This document shows, piece by piece, positions 1 through 9,720 of a DNA stretch of 64,000 nt. The DNA is from Antonospora locustae (lineage: Eukaryota; Microsporidia), in NCBI GenBank assembly GCA_007674295.1, contig CM017456.1, positions 1-64,000 on the forward strand, written 5' to 3'. Under the pieces are notes generated by a model, which saw only the letters and a list, made by a program, of their open reading frames with translations, had not been told where the DNA came from and made no database searches. Position numbers and translations under genes: made by a program. The number at the start of each line of letters is the position of its first letter. The first letter of the stretch is position 1.

Positions 1-1135
1 CACCTCCACCAGTCGCTGCACTTCTCTCTGTCTTCTGTACTCCTCGCTCACCTCCACTCTCAGCATCCAGTCTTCTGTCCTGTTCTCTCTCTGCTCTTTC
101 TTGCTATGACTGCGCCGAAGATCGAGTGTCTTTCTCTTCTCGTCCACTGTTAAACTCATTCCGTGCTCCTCTGCATACAGTCTCAGAAGGTGTTGTGTGT
201 ACAAAAAGATGTTGTCTGTCTTGTGGGATCTGCCACAAGCTCTTTTCCGATCTCCTCGATGTCTCCTATTGCTGCCTCTCTGTTGTCTTCCTTTGTCTTT
301 CTTTTACAGACAGTCGTCGAAGATTCTGCATGCATAACAAGAAGATGTTCCATAGCCTTCTGCCCACTGACTTTTCTTCTTTTCTGGACACCTGATCTCT
401 TCTATTGCTGATTTCTGCCTTGCTCTCTTGTGGTCTTCCATTGTCTTTCTTGCCAGCTTGTCATAGCACGCCCATTCCCACTCTTTCGTATGCCCAGTAA
501 TCCATCACATGCAGAATTTCACAATGTCGTCTGCGTTACCTTGTCCTGCTCATTTTCGACCAGTATGTTGCATGCCTTGTCAAAGGCCTCTGCTTTACGT
601 GTATCTTGTAACTCCCCTGCTACACTTTGCTGTGCCTTCCATGTACTCAGACACATGTACTATGTCGACTTTCCCTGTGTCTGGTATGCCATTGCATACA
701 GAACCGCCTCCTCCTCGGCATCGACCTTGCTCTGCAGTCTTTCTCCATGCATATCGGCTGCCCCTTGAACGTGTCTCTGTTCCACAGAACCTCCATTGCA
801 CCACTTGCATCGTGCACATGTTCACTCTCTGTGCCTGTGCTCAGATTGGCCATTGCTCTCAGAATCGTCTCCACCCTTTCGGCACTTACATGGCTCTGCT
901 GTCCTCCAAGCATCTCAACTGCCCTGCCTAACACATCTCTGTCCCACCGAACACACATGTCGACTCTGTATGTTTTCTTCGCGATCGCATTTCTCTTCTC
1001 GTCCATAAACTTGACTTCATACTTGCTGGTGAGATATACGGTGAGTGCGCTCTCGTCTGGAACCGTGCTGTGGTCCTGTGTGCCGAGGCAACACAGCACA
1101 TGCATTCCCATGCACATCATTCTCTGCAGATACAT
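1..1135 (-). pseudogene. Broken copy (B') of the B-type repeat/LRR gene, running off the window
   Basis: The first 1135 bases match 5900-7037 closely, at DNA level and in the opening protein (start MYLQRM, residues WDRDV, EMLGGQQSHVS and ILRAMA are shared). The reading frame from 1135 runs only to about 1010. It then leaves the homologous frame just after a WNRDTFK segment and ends at 647. Relative to the other copy there is also a one-base difference near position 305. The downstream LRR part would lie beyond the window start. This copy sits directly downstream of the intact A gene, as the second copy of B does downstream of a dead A, so it is half of a tandem A-B duplication. Seen: homology and frame breaks. 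Inferred: non-functional. Confidence 0.8.
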
Positions 1136-1311
1136 AGGCTGTTTTTTATTGTCTGTAAATGAGGTGAAAGTGCTGTCACTTCATTCGTGCACTCACTTCT
1201 ACAGACTCGATGATGCACCTAGCTGTCTGTCTCTCTTTGGACGCAGGTTGACAGGTTGTGCTGGTGACTCCGCTCGAATGTGACGGATGTAAAAAGTCCT
1301 TTATTTGTTCA

Positions 1312-3597
1312 TCAGCCTGATTCTGCTGTGCCTGTGTCCATCCCATTTTGTGTGTATTCCTTCTCTATCTCGTATGCCTGCAGTGTGCCTGCTGGTCTCT
1401 CCTGGCCGACTGTTTCATGACCTCCTTTCCTCCGCTTGCTGGTCTTTGGTTGTTCTGTGCTCTCCTTTTCTCTCTTTCTCCCTCGCACCAGAATGCCCAT
1501 GTCCACCAGAATGTCCTCGACGCCCTTCTCGCTGATTCTCTTTGGGTTCATGTACTCGATGTCTTCCTCTTCTGCATACTCAAACACCCTTCTTGCATAC
1601 TCCTCGTCGCCTAGCCTTCCGCTCAGATACGCCCCTGCCTCCACCAGCCATTTCTTGTTCTCGCTGATCTCCTCGCCCAGCTTCCGTATCACGTACAAAG
1701 GCGTGAACTTTCTGTAAAACACATCCAGCACATTACCCACACTGCCCCCGTAAATGTCCTGATTGAACGTGCCCATTCGCGACTCATACTCCGTGCGTAT
1801 GCCCAGCCTGTCTCGTAGTATGTGTCGCCACGTGTTTAGCACGTGCACGTTCTGTGTGGCCTGTCCCGGCATCACCACAACGTCCAGAACAATGCTCTTC
1901 AGCTCTCCCACCCTCTGCTCCACAAATGACTCAAACGTGCCCCTGTCCTCTCCCCCGTACAGTGCTCGATACACCATGGCAAGACACGCCTTCTGCCTGT
2001 CAGGACACCACCGCAGGGCCTCGCACAACTCGGGCACATACGCCCGTGCATTCTTTGTGCAGTCTCTCAGCCTGACCAGCACTGCCTCGAGCAGGGCCTG
2101 TGTTTCTGCAAGCGACTTTGTATACATTTTCCATCCTTGAAATGCATTTTTGTCTATGCCGTAGACGGTCTTGATGTAGCTTGCCATGTCTCTTCCGTCG
2201 GTGGTGGGCGGTGCGTGTTCAGCTAGTCTTTGTGTCCAGATGGCAAGAAGGTCGTGTGCACTGAGTGTGGGGGGTGAGACACTGTCGACGACGATGTGCC
2301 GGAGTCTCTCTATGTTCCAGTGGAGAGTGTCCTCTCTGAGTCTTCTGTACACGTCGTCCTCATTGATCACCGTGACTGGGCCTGCAAGTTCGTTCTGAGA
2401 GAGAAGGACTCTGTCTCCGAGCCGCTCACGAAGATCCCGCCACCCAAGAGTATCGCCCTCACCGCGCTCTACAAGGGGATTGTTTCTGAGATCGAGCATC
2501 GTGATATCATGGAGGCCTGCCATTGTGTGTGGGAGCGAAGTGAGTTGATTGTTTCTAATATCAAGTTCTTGCAGTTGTGACAGTTTGCCTATTCTCATCG
2601 AAAGCGTTGTCAGTTCATTACAACTAAGACTAAGCACTTGGAGCTGTGACAGGTCACCTATACTCTCGGGAAGTGCTGTTAGTTCATTATACATAATATG
2701 AAGCACTTGCAGCATCGAGAGATATCCTATATTCTCGGGAAGTGCTGTCAGCTTGTTACTATGAAGACAAAGTTCCTGCAGTCTCTCCAGACGTCCTATT
2801 GTCTCTGGAAGTGCTGTCAGCTGGTTGCCATTAAGATAAAGCATTTGCAGCATCGATAGATCTCCTATACTCTCGGGAAGTGCTTTCAGCTGGTTGTAAT
2901 TAAGACAAAGTTCCTGCAGCCTCTCCAGACGTCCTATTGTCTCTGGAAGTGCTGTCAGCTGGTTGCCACTAAAATAGACCATTTGCAGCATCGACAGATC
3001 TCCTATTGCCCCGGGAAGTTCTGTCAGTTTGTTGCCACCAAGACGAAGGTGTTTCAGCATCGACAGATCTCCTATACTCTCGGGAAGTGCTGATAGCTGG
3101 TTGCCACTAAGATAAAGCATTTGCAGCATCGACAGATCTCCTATTGTCTCTGGAAGTGCTGTCAGCTGGTTGCTACTAAGATAAAGCATTTGCAGCATCG
3201 ACAGATCTCCTATTGCCCCGGGAAGTGCTGATAGCTTGTTGCTACTAAGATCAAGCACTTGCAGCATCAACATATCTCCTATACTCTCGGGAAGCGCTGT
3301 CAGCTGATTGCCACCTACACAAAGCTCCTGCAGCCTCTCCAGACGTCCTATTGCCTCTGGAAGTGCTGTCAGCTGGTTGCCACCAAGACCAAGCTTCTTC
3401 AGCATCGACAGATTTCCAATTTCTTCTGGAAGTTCTGTCAGCTGGTTGCCACTGAGATCAAGCTCCTCCAAGTCCTTGGCTTCAAACACCTCTCTTGGTA
3501 TCTCTCGAAGACATCTTTCTCTGTAGTCAAGCCTTGTTCCTGCCACTACAAGCATTTGCACCAGTGCAAGTGCAACACATGCTGCATTTCTGATCAT
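1312..3597 (-). CDS. Secreted LRR protein with C-terminal NEL (IpaH-type E3 ligase)-like domain (gene A)
   Basis: 761 residues. Residues 1-20 form a hydrophobic signal peptide. About 15 LRRs of 23 residues (LxxLxLxxNxLxxLPxxIG, the Shoc2/PIRL-like class) fill residues 41-380. A helical C-terminal domain spans about 450-700. Its pattern (LxRLR near 507, VxELxEAL near 521, a [C/G]xDR-type element, then HVLxTWxxxLxxxLGI near 585) resembles the novel E3 ligase domain of bacterial IpaH/SspH effectors, which also follows LRRs. The catalytic Cys-x-Asp position is ambiguous: Cys531-Pro-Asp-Arg is present, but the better-placed element reads Gly549-Glu-Asp-Arg. Basic clusters (703-711, 718-725) look like nuclear localisation signals. 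The ATG is preceded by ACCC. TTTATT just after the stop gives AATAAA on the coding strand. A secreted host-directed protein is inferred; the NEL assignment is tentative. Confidence 0.8.
2560..3480 (-). repeat. 69-bp tandem repeats encoding the LRRs of gene A
   Basis: About 13 consecutive 69-base units, one 23-residue LRR each. Many are nearly identical at DNA level (for example those around 2830-2900, 3060-3130 and 3130-3200). Units of the GDLSMLQ type alternate with units of the GRLERLQ type. The high identity points to recent unit gain or loss by unequal exchange. The dead A' copy retains only two or three units. Confidence 0.85.
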
Positions 3598-4632
3598 GGG
3601 TCTGCTTCGTTCTCTTGATTACTTGTCATGACAGAAACGTATAGAATTGACATCTGATTACAGGTCCGCTGTCTTGTGTCAAGGAAAAGAAAGTCCTCTG
3701 GTGTCGAAAAACAAACCACCGCGAACTCTAGTGCAACGGCACAGTGTGGGCTGCAATCTTGAGATGTATTGTGAATGATGCATTGTGAATGTTTCCTAAT
3801 TTGGAAATGTTATGGTGCTGTTGCAACGTGTCGCTGCTCGTGTCTCTACTGTGTGCTCTGCATATGCTGCAGTCTAGACCGTGTACAACGTGTGTATCTC
3901 CTCAAAAATCAGATGTCTTGACCTTGCCAGCTGAAAACTTCCCGAAAACCCCTCAACTGCACCGGCTCCATCTGGTGGTACGCTGAAAAACTGGTGTGGT
4001 GTTCCGAGCTCTTTGGCTGCATGGTGGAACGTGCAAGGACGCATCCAACGGCTTGAACTGGAATGCTATCATTCCAGGGAAATCAACAGCATACCTCTCT
4101 ATGTTGTGCTATTCCTGGAATACGTTTCACTTGTTGCGTGCTATGTGCTCCTTTTTTGACAACTCTCATAAATGCATGTCATTGCATTTCTGTCCACCTC
4201 TCGATCTTGTTGTGTTTGCGCGACCTTCTTTTTGTGCTCTCTCCAGTCATCTCCTGTTCTCGTGACTCCTGCTTTGGTGTGCACGCTTCTTTTGTGCTGG
4301 ATCGCGCGACTTGCTCGTTGTCCAGATCAGTCATCTGACATGGCCTCCATCCTCGCATCTTTGCCAGACTTCCTCCGGACGAGTTGAAGAACACTGACAG
4401 TTGACTGGACAATGCCTCGCGAAAAGGACTGTAGTCTGTTGTGAAAATTTATTTAGATGTGCTGCTCTTGCTGCCATTTGGTCCAGCGCATCCGTGCTTG
4501 CTGCTCTTGGACACACCTGTCTCCTCGCTGGCTGTTACCAAAGTGCAGAGACACTTGGCTGTACATGGCCAGCACAGTGTCTTTTCGGTCGGCCGTTCTG
4601 GCACCACGTGTTGCGCCTGTAGTTTTTCTTCA
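3598..4632. other. Spacer between gene A and gene B without a supported gene
   Basis: Only short overlapping reading frames occur on both strands, none with recognisable motifs. Composition is like the neighbouring LRR genes, so it may be old degraded coding DNA, but no relative was identified. Confidence 0.5.
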
Positions 4633-6252
4633 TCACAGTGCCAACCTTTCTATGTGACATTCTAGTCCTCTAAGATATCTCGAAAACTGCTCTTCTTGCA
4701 CGTCACAGCCACTTATGTTCAACCTTTCAAGCCTTGTCATCTCTCCTACTGTCTTCCAGTCCTCGTCGCTCAGGTTTTCGTTCCACGAGACATCTAGCTC
4801 TACAAGATTGTTCTTCAGACTCTGCATGTGCTTTTTGATTGTTCCTGCTCGTATGCTACAATGTCCTATGTTCAACATCTCAATGTTTGTCATTTCTCCC
4901 ACTGTCTCCCAGTCTTCATCGCTTAGGTTTTTGTTCGTCGAGACATCCAACTCTACAAGACTGTCCCTCATACTCTGCATGTGCTGCGCGATCGTTCCTG
5001 GTTTTACGTTACAATCCCTTATGTAGAGTTTTTTTAGACCCGTCATCTCTCCCACTGTCTTCCAGTCTTCACCGCTTAGGTCTCTGTTACACGAGACATC
5101 TAGCTCTACAAGATTGTCCTTCAGAGTCTTAATGTGTTTTGTGATTGTTCCTGGTTTTACGTTACAATCTCGCAACTTTAGCGTCTCAAGCCTTTTCATT
5201 TCTCCCACTGTCTCCCAGTCTTCGTCGCTTATATTTCTGTTCCACGAGAGATCTAGCTCTACAAGATTGTACCTCAGACTCTGCATGTGCTGTATGATCG
5301 CTCCTGGTTTTACGTTACAATCCCTTATTTTCAACCTTTCAAGCCTTGTCATCTCTCCTACTGTCTTCCAGTCCTCGTCGCTCAGGTTTTCGTTCCACGA
5401 GACATCTAGCTCTACAAGATTGTTCTTCAGACTCTGCATGTGCTTTTTGATTGTTCCTGCTCGTATGCTACAATGTCCTATGTTCAACATCTCAATGTTT
5501 GTCATTTCTCCCACTGTCTCCCAGTCTTCGTAGTTTAGGTTTTTGTTCGTCGAGACATCCAGCTCTACAAGACTGTCCCTCATACTCTGCATGTGCTGTG
5601 CGATCGTTCCTGCTTGTATGCCACAACAACTTATGTTCAGCATCTTGAGCCCTGCCATCTCTTCCATTTCTACCCAGTCTTCGTCGCTTAGGTCTCTGTT
5701 ACACGAGACATCCAGCTCTACTATGTTGTTCTTCAGATTCTGCATGTGCTCTGCAATTGCTCTCGGCCTTTCTCTCCTGCACTTTATTCTCAGCTCTGTC
5801 TTCTTTGCCCTGAATGCGATTCTCTCCAGCATTCCTCTGTCTTCTGGTCTATATTCCCTTACATACACCTCGACTGCCATGTCCTTTGTCTCCATCAGCA
5901 CCTCCACCAGTCGCTGCACTTCTCTCTGTCTTCTGTACTCCTCGCTCACCTCCACTCTCAGAATCCAGTCTTCTGTCCTGTTCTCTCTCTGCTCTTTCTT
6001 GCTATGACTGCGCCGAAGATCGAGTGTCTTTCTCTTCTCGTCCACTGTCAAATGCATTCCGTGCTCCTCTGCATACAGTCTCAGAAGGTGTTGTGTGTAC
6101 AAAAAGATGTTGTCTGTCTTGTGGGATCTGCCACAAGCTCTTTTTCGATCTCCTCGATGTCTCCTATTGCTGCCTCTCTGTTGTCTTCCTTTGTCTTTCT
6201 TTTCACAGACAGTCGTCGAAGATTCTGCATGCATAACAAGAAGATGTTCCAT
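4633..6252 (-). CDS. LRR half of gene B (51-residue LRR double units)
   Basis: 539 residues. Residues 1-170 are charged and helical. From about 172 there are seven units of 51 residues, each two LRRs (LxxNxVELDVSxNxxLSxEDW followed by MTxLExLxIxxCxVxxGTIxxHMQ), then a short cap ending in GLECHIERLAL. Units 2-3 and 6-7 are almost identical, a recent internal duplication. This frame overlaps the next upstream frame (6081-7037) by 172 bases. The two together look like one ancestral protein broken by a frameshift, because the duplicate at 1-1135 covers the same junction. No signal peptide is seen at this ATG. It may be a pseudogene fragment, a product of frameshifting, or an independent LRR protein. 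Confidence 0.6.
   Translation of the reverse strand: MEHLLVMHAESSTTVCEKKDKGRQQRGSNRRHRGDRKRACGRSHKTDNIFLYTQHLLRLYAEEHGMHLTVDEKRKTLDLRRSHSKKEQRENRTEDWILRVEVSEEYRRQREVQRLVEVLMETKDMAVEVYVREYRPEDRGMLERIAFRAKKTELRIKCRRERPRAIAEHMQNLKNNIVELDVSCNRDLSDEDWVEMEEMAGLKMLNISCCGIQAGTIAQHMQSMRDSLVELDVSTNKNLNYEDWETVGEMTNIEMLNIGHCSIRAGTIKKHMQSLKNNLVELDVSWNENLSDEDWKTVGEMTRLERLKIRDCNVKPGAIIQHMQSLRYNLVELDLSWNRNISDEDWETVGEMKRLETLKLRDCNVKPGTITKHIKTLKDNLVELDVSCNRDLSGEDWKTVGEMTGLKKLYIRDCNVKPGTIAQHMQSMRDSLVELDVSTNKNLSDEDWETVGEMTNIEMLNIGHCSIRAGTIKKHMQSLKNNLVELDVSWNENLSDEDWKTVGEMTRLERLNISGCDVQEEQFSRYLRGLECHIERLAL
4690..5760 (-). repeat. 153-bp tandem repeats encoding the LRRs of gene B
   Basis: Seven tandem 153-base units. 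The stretch about 4715-4990 is nearly the same as about 5330-5600, showing a two-unit block copied within the gene. Confidence 0.85.
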
Positions 6253-7037
6253 AGCCTTCTGCCCACTGACTTTTCTTCTTTTCTGGACACCCTGATCTCT
6301 TCTATTGCTGATTTCTGCCTTGCTCTCTTGTGGTCTTCCATTGTCTTTCTTCCCAGCTTGTCATAGCACTCCCACTTCTCCTTTATGGCCAGATAATCCA
6401 TCAGATGCAGAATATCCACCATGTCGCCTGCATTCACTTTCTCCTGCTTCTTTCTGACCAGTATGTTGTATGCCTTCTCAAAGATGTTTCTTTCACACGG
6501 AACCTCGTAAATCTCTCTGATCAACTTTGTTCCTGTATTTTTGTACTCAGACACATGCAGCATGTCGACTTTCCCTGTGCTCTGGTATGCCATTGCATGC
6601 AGAATCGCCTCCACCTCCTCGCCGTCGACCTTGCTCTGCTGTCCTCCAAGCATCTTGACTGCCTCGGCAAACTTGTCTCTGTCCCACTGAACCTCCACTG
6701 CACCTCTTGTGTCGTGCATGTGTGCACTCTCTGTGTCTGTGCTCAGACTGGCCATTGCTCTCAGAATCGTCTCCATCTCCCTGGCACTTACATGGCTCTG
6801 CTGTCCTCCAAGCATCTCAACTGTCCTGTCAAACACATCTCTGTCCCATTGAAAACACATGTTGAATCTGTATCTTTTCTCTTTGACTACGTTTCTCTTC
6901 TCGTCCATAAACTTGACTGCACGCACGCTAGAGATGTGCACGCTGAGTGCACTCTCGTCTGGTGGTGTGCTGCTGCCCTGTGTGTCAAGGCAACACAGCA
7001 CATGCATTCCCATGCACACCATCCTCTGAAGATACAT
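6081..7037 (-). CDS. N-terminal half of gene B: tandem repeat domain, BTB-like in appearance
   Basis: 318 residues. A weakly hydrophobic, Cys/Met-rich start (MVCMGMHVLCCL) is a marginal signal sequence. Three related segments of about 60-70 residues follow: WDRDVFDRTVEMLGGQQSHV, then WDRDKFAEAVKMLGGQQSKV, each followed by an MExILxAMA helix, and a third with IFEKAYNILVRKK and MVDILHLMDYLAIKEKWEC. The last resembles the helical end of BTB/POZ domains (adaptors of cullin ubiquitin ligases), but this is a visual impression only. The frame ends at 6081 in a segment where the LRR frame has already begun, so the product is either truncated or joined to the LRRs by a frameshift. The intergenic stretch to A' matches that between A and B'. 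Confidence 0.6.
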   Translation of the reverse strand: MYLQRMVCMGMHVLCCLDTQGSSTPPDESALSVHISSVRAVKFMDEKRNVVKEKRYRFNMCFQWDRDVFDRTVEMLGGQQSHVSAREMETILRAMASLSTDTESAHMHDTRGAVEVQWDRDKFAEAVKMLGGQQSKVDGEEVEAILHAMAYQSTGKVDMLHVSEYKNTGTKLIREIYEVPCERNIFEKAYNILVRKKQEKVNAGDMVDILHLMDYLAIKEKWECYDKLGRKTMEDHKRARQKSAIEEIRVSRKEEKSVGRRLWNIFLLCMQNLRRLSVKRKTKEDNREAAIGDIEEIEKELVADPTRQTTSFCTHNTF

Positions 7038-7199
7038 AGGCTGTTTTTTATCGTCTGTAAATGTGGTGATGGTGCTGTCATTCTGCCGTGTGTACTGTCA
7101 CTTCATTCGTGCACACATCTCCGCAGACTCGATGATGCACCTAGCAGTCTGTCTCTCTTTGAACTGAGGTTGACAGTGCGTGTGGATACTCGTGCTAGA

Positions 7200-8345
7200 A
7201 TGTGACAGATGTAGAAAGATCCTTTATTTGTTCATTCGCCTGGTGCTGCTGTTGCACTATGTCCACGCCTTTTCGAACGTGCTTCTTCTCTGCTGTCCAT
7301 GCTGTTTGTTTGCATGACAGCCTTGACCGTTGTGGTAACGTTTGTGTTAAATCATCCGTTTTCCTCAGGACTCTCCTCACGCTCTCTTTTAGTTGTTCTG
7401 TGCTTTTCTTGGGTTCTCTGTAGGTTCTTGTGCACTGTATCTCTCTCCTGCATACTCCTCTCGCCCAGCCTTCTCGTGTCCTTGTTGATCTCCTAGGCTG
7501 GTTTCCGCATCACGTACAAAGCGTGCACTTTCTGCAGAACTCGTCCTGCACGCACTGCCTTGTGAACGTCCTGATCGTACGTGCCCATTTGCGACTTGTG
7601 TTCTGTGCACATGCCCAGCCCGTTTTGCAGTCTGTGTCCCCACGTTTTGAGCATGTGCACGCTCTGTGTTCCATGCTCCGGCGTCACCATAACGTCCAGA
7701 TCAATGTTCTTCAGCACTCTCTCTGTGCTCGGTGCACACGGCCAGACACGCCATCTGCCTATCGAGACACCTCTGCTTGCACAACTCGGCTCATACGCCT
7801 GTGCATCTGCGAAGACTCTGTCTACATTCTCGTCTATGCCGTACACAGTCTTGATGTGGCTCGCCATGTCTCTTCTGTCGATGGTGAGCAGTGCATGTCT
7901 GGCAAGATGGTAAGAAGGTCGTGTGGAATGAGACGCTGTCAACGACAATGTGTCGGTGTCTCTGTGTGTTTCCGTCGTGGGTGTCCTCTCAGACTCTTCT
8001 GCACACGTCGTCCTAGTTGATCACCGCGACAGGGCCTGCAGATTCGCCTGTGTGAGAATGACTCTGTCTTCGAGCTGCTCACTGTGATCCGCCGCACTCG
8101 AAAAGCGGGCTGTTTGTTAGGTTAAGCACCGTGATTCTTGAAAGACCTGCTATTGTGTGCGGAAGCGTAATTGGTTTATTGTCACTAAGATAAAGCTCTT
8201 GCAGCATCGACAGGTCGCCTGTTCTCTCCGAAAGGCGGTCTGCCTGTTGCAGCCAAGGTCAAGCATCTCAAGTTCGTAGCCTCAAACACTTCCTCTGGAC
8301 TATTCCCTCATGGCCCCTCTTTCAGACCCTGGCCATCGCTCTCCT
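7200..8345 (-). pseudogene. Dead copy (A') of the LRR/NEL-like gene A
   Basis: Segments of gene A are recognisable in changing frames. Around 8100-8260 there are two or three LRRs and the closing PHTIAGLSRITVLNLTNSPL element. Around 7860 lies [17 protein letters not shown]. Around 7740 CLDRQMACLA can be read in another frame. Around 7590-7710 lie LDVMVTPEHGTQSVHMLKTW and SQMGTYDQDVHK. Frame changes and internal deletions separate them, and most LRR units are missing. It sits immediately upstream of B in the same order as A upstream of B'. Confidence 0.85.
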
Positions 8346-8480
8346 GTGAATCCATACTTCCGGCCGTGCTCTCTCTGTAGAGCGTGGTTAGTGCACGTGC
8401 TGGACACCGCCTCCAGGCCCCTGCCAACACTGCGACATGTCTTTGGTTCTCGGTAGCTGCTCTCATTCCACCCCACAGCC

Positions 8481-9720
8481 CTACATGCTCTGCATCGTCA
8501 CTCTCTTCTCGGCTTCTTCTAATGTGATCGCGCGCCTGCTGAACACATGCACTGTCCCTGCATAGTACGTATCCTTTTCCTCTATCGCTTCGTTTCCTGC
8601 ATCCCCAAAGTAGTATTTGTACTCATACATCACCATGCTTTTTTGCTGCACACTATTCACCTCAATCAGCTCTTCCACACTGCGCAGCCTTTTCTTGTCG
8701 TCGTCTCTTATTGCCTCCTCCATACACACCTCGCTGTCTGCCCCTTCTCCGACGTCAAAGCCTATCTCCGGTCCATACGTGTCTACATCCGGACACATCA
8801 TTAGTAACTTCGCACACCAGCCGTTCTCCTTTAGCGCCCTGTACACCCGCAGATCCATCCTCTTCTGGACACCCTCCAGGCTCTCCTCGACGCACTTCTC
8901 TTCCTAGCTCCCGTGCTTCCAACCGTATATTCCTGTGCAGGGTAATGGGCATATCTTTTTTGATCATCCAGCCTCTCCGGAAATGCTCCTGCTCTCTGAT
9001 GCAAGCGCATCCACCCTCTTCTCTGTCTCCTCTCCTACTCTCTCTTCCTCGTCATCCCCCCTGTCTTTGTCCAGATACACGTCATACGTCAGTGTCAGCC
9101 TTGTCCCCTTTGCGACCGTAGACACCTCGTGATCCGTGTCTCAGAAAAAGCATGCACAGCCCATTTCCTTCTTCCTCGCCTTTTCCCACTCAAAGTCTAT
9201 TTGTCTTCCCCGCTTGTCCGTCACAGAAAGCATGCCCTCTCAAAGCGAAATGGAAGAGACACAACCAGCGATGCCACCATGCCCTCTCCCCGCTCTGTGT
9301 CCTTGTGCCTTGCGAAGTGTCCGCCCTCCTCGTATATTCTCAGCTTGTGTAGCTTCACTGTGAAGTTCCTGTCTCCAAGCAGCCTTCTGACCTTTTTGTA
9401 GAGCTCTACATTCTTCTGCAGGACATACTGCGTTGCTATCTCACTTCCCTTCAGCTCCCGCGCCTTTCGGACGCTTTCGTCATACATTGTCTCCGACCCC
9501 TTTCCAAAGCACGACCGCGTGGCGCATGCCATCATCCTCCTTAGATCTGTGTCTGTCCAGCAGCGAAGGTTGATCGTCCCCGGTGCCGACTTCTATCCTG
9601 CCTTCTAGCACACCAGTCTTTAGACGTCGTCTCCGAGCCTAATCCGCCCTCCCGTGCAGAACTGCTGCCTCCCACATCTTTCCACTATCCTCTCAAACTT
9701 TGTCTTTGCATCTGTCCCCT
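8481..9720 (-). pseudogene. Frameshifted 2-oxoglutarate/Fe(II) oxygenase (prolyl-4-hydroxylase-like) relic
   Basis: Read on the minus strand across at least three frames, the pieces follow the order of large fungal 2OG-Fe(II) oxygenases. Near 9500 there is FGKGSETMYDESVRKARELK. Near 9310 lies KLRIYEEGGHFARHKDTE with the iron-binding HxD, then MVASLVVSLP. In a second frame (9240-9140) comes LSVTDKRGRQIDFEWEKARK. In a third (9140-9060) comes DTDHEVSTVAKGTRLTLTYD with the distal His and the Arg that binds 2-oxoglutarate. After a gap an open frame from 8858 to 8481 starts MDLRVYRALKENGWCAK, matching the C-terminal part of these proteins. A further relic (TDAKTKFERIVERCGRQQFC) lies near 9660-9720. 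Motifs are intact but the frame is broken, so it is recently dead unless the sequence contains errors. The family is not typical of microsporidia. Confidence 0.75.

Noticed and set aside
627..1283. 218-residue plus-strand open frame
   Set aside because: Antisense to the B' pseudogene, Cys/Ser/Leu-rich as expected from reversed sequence.
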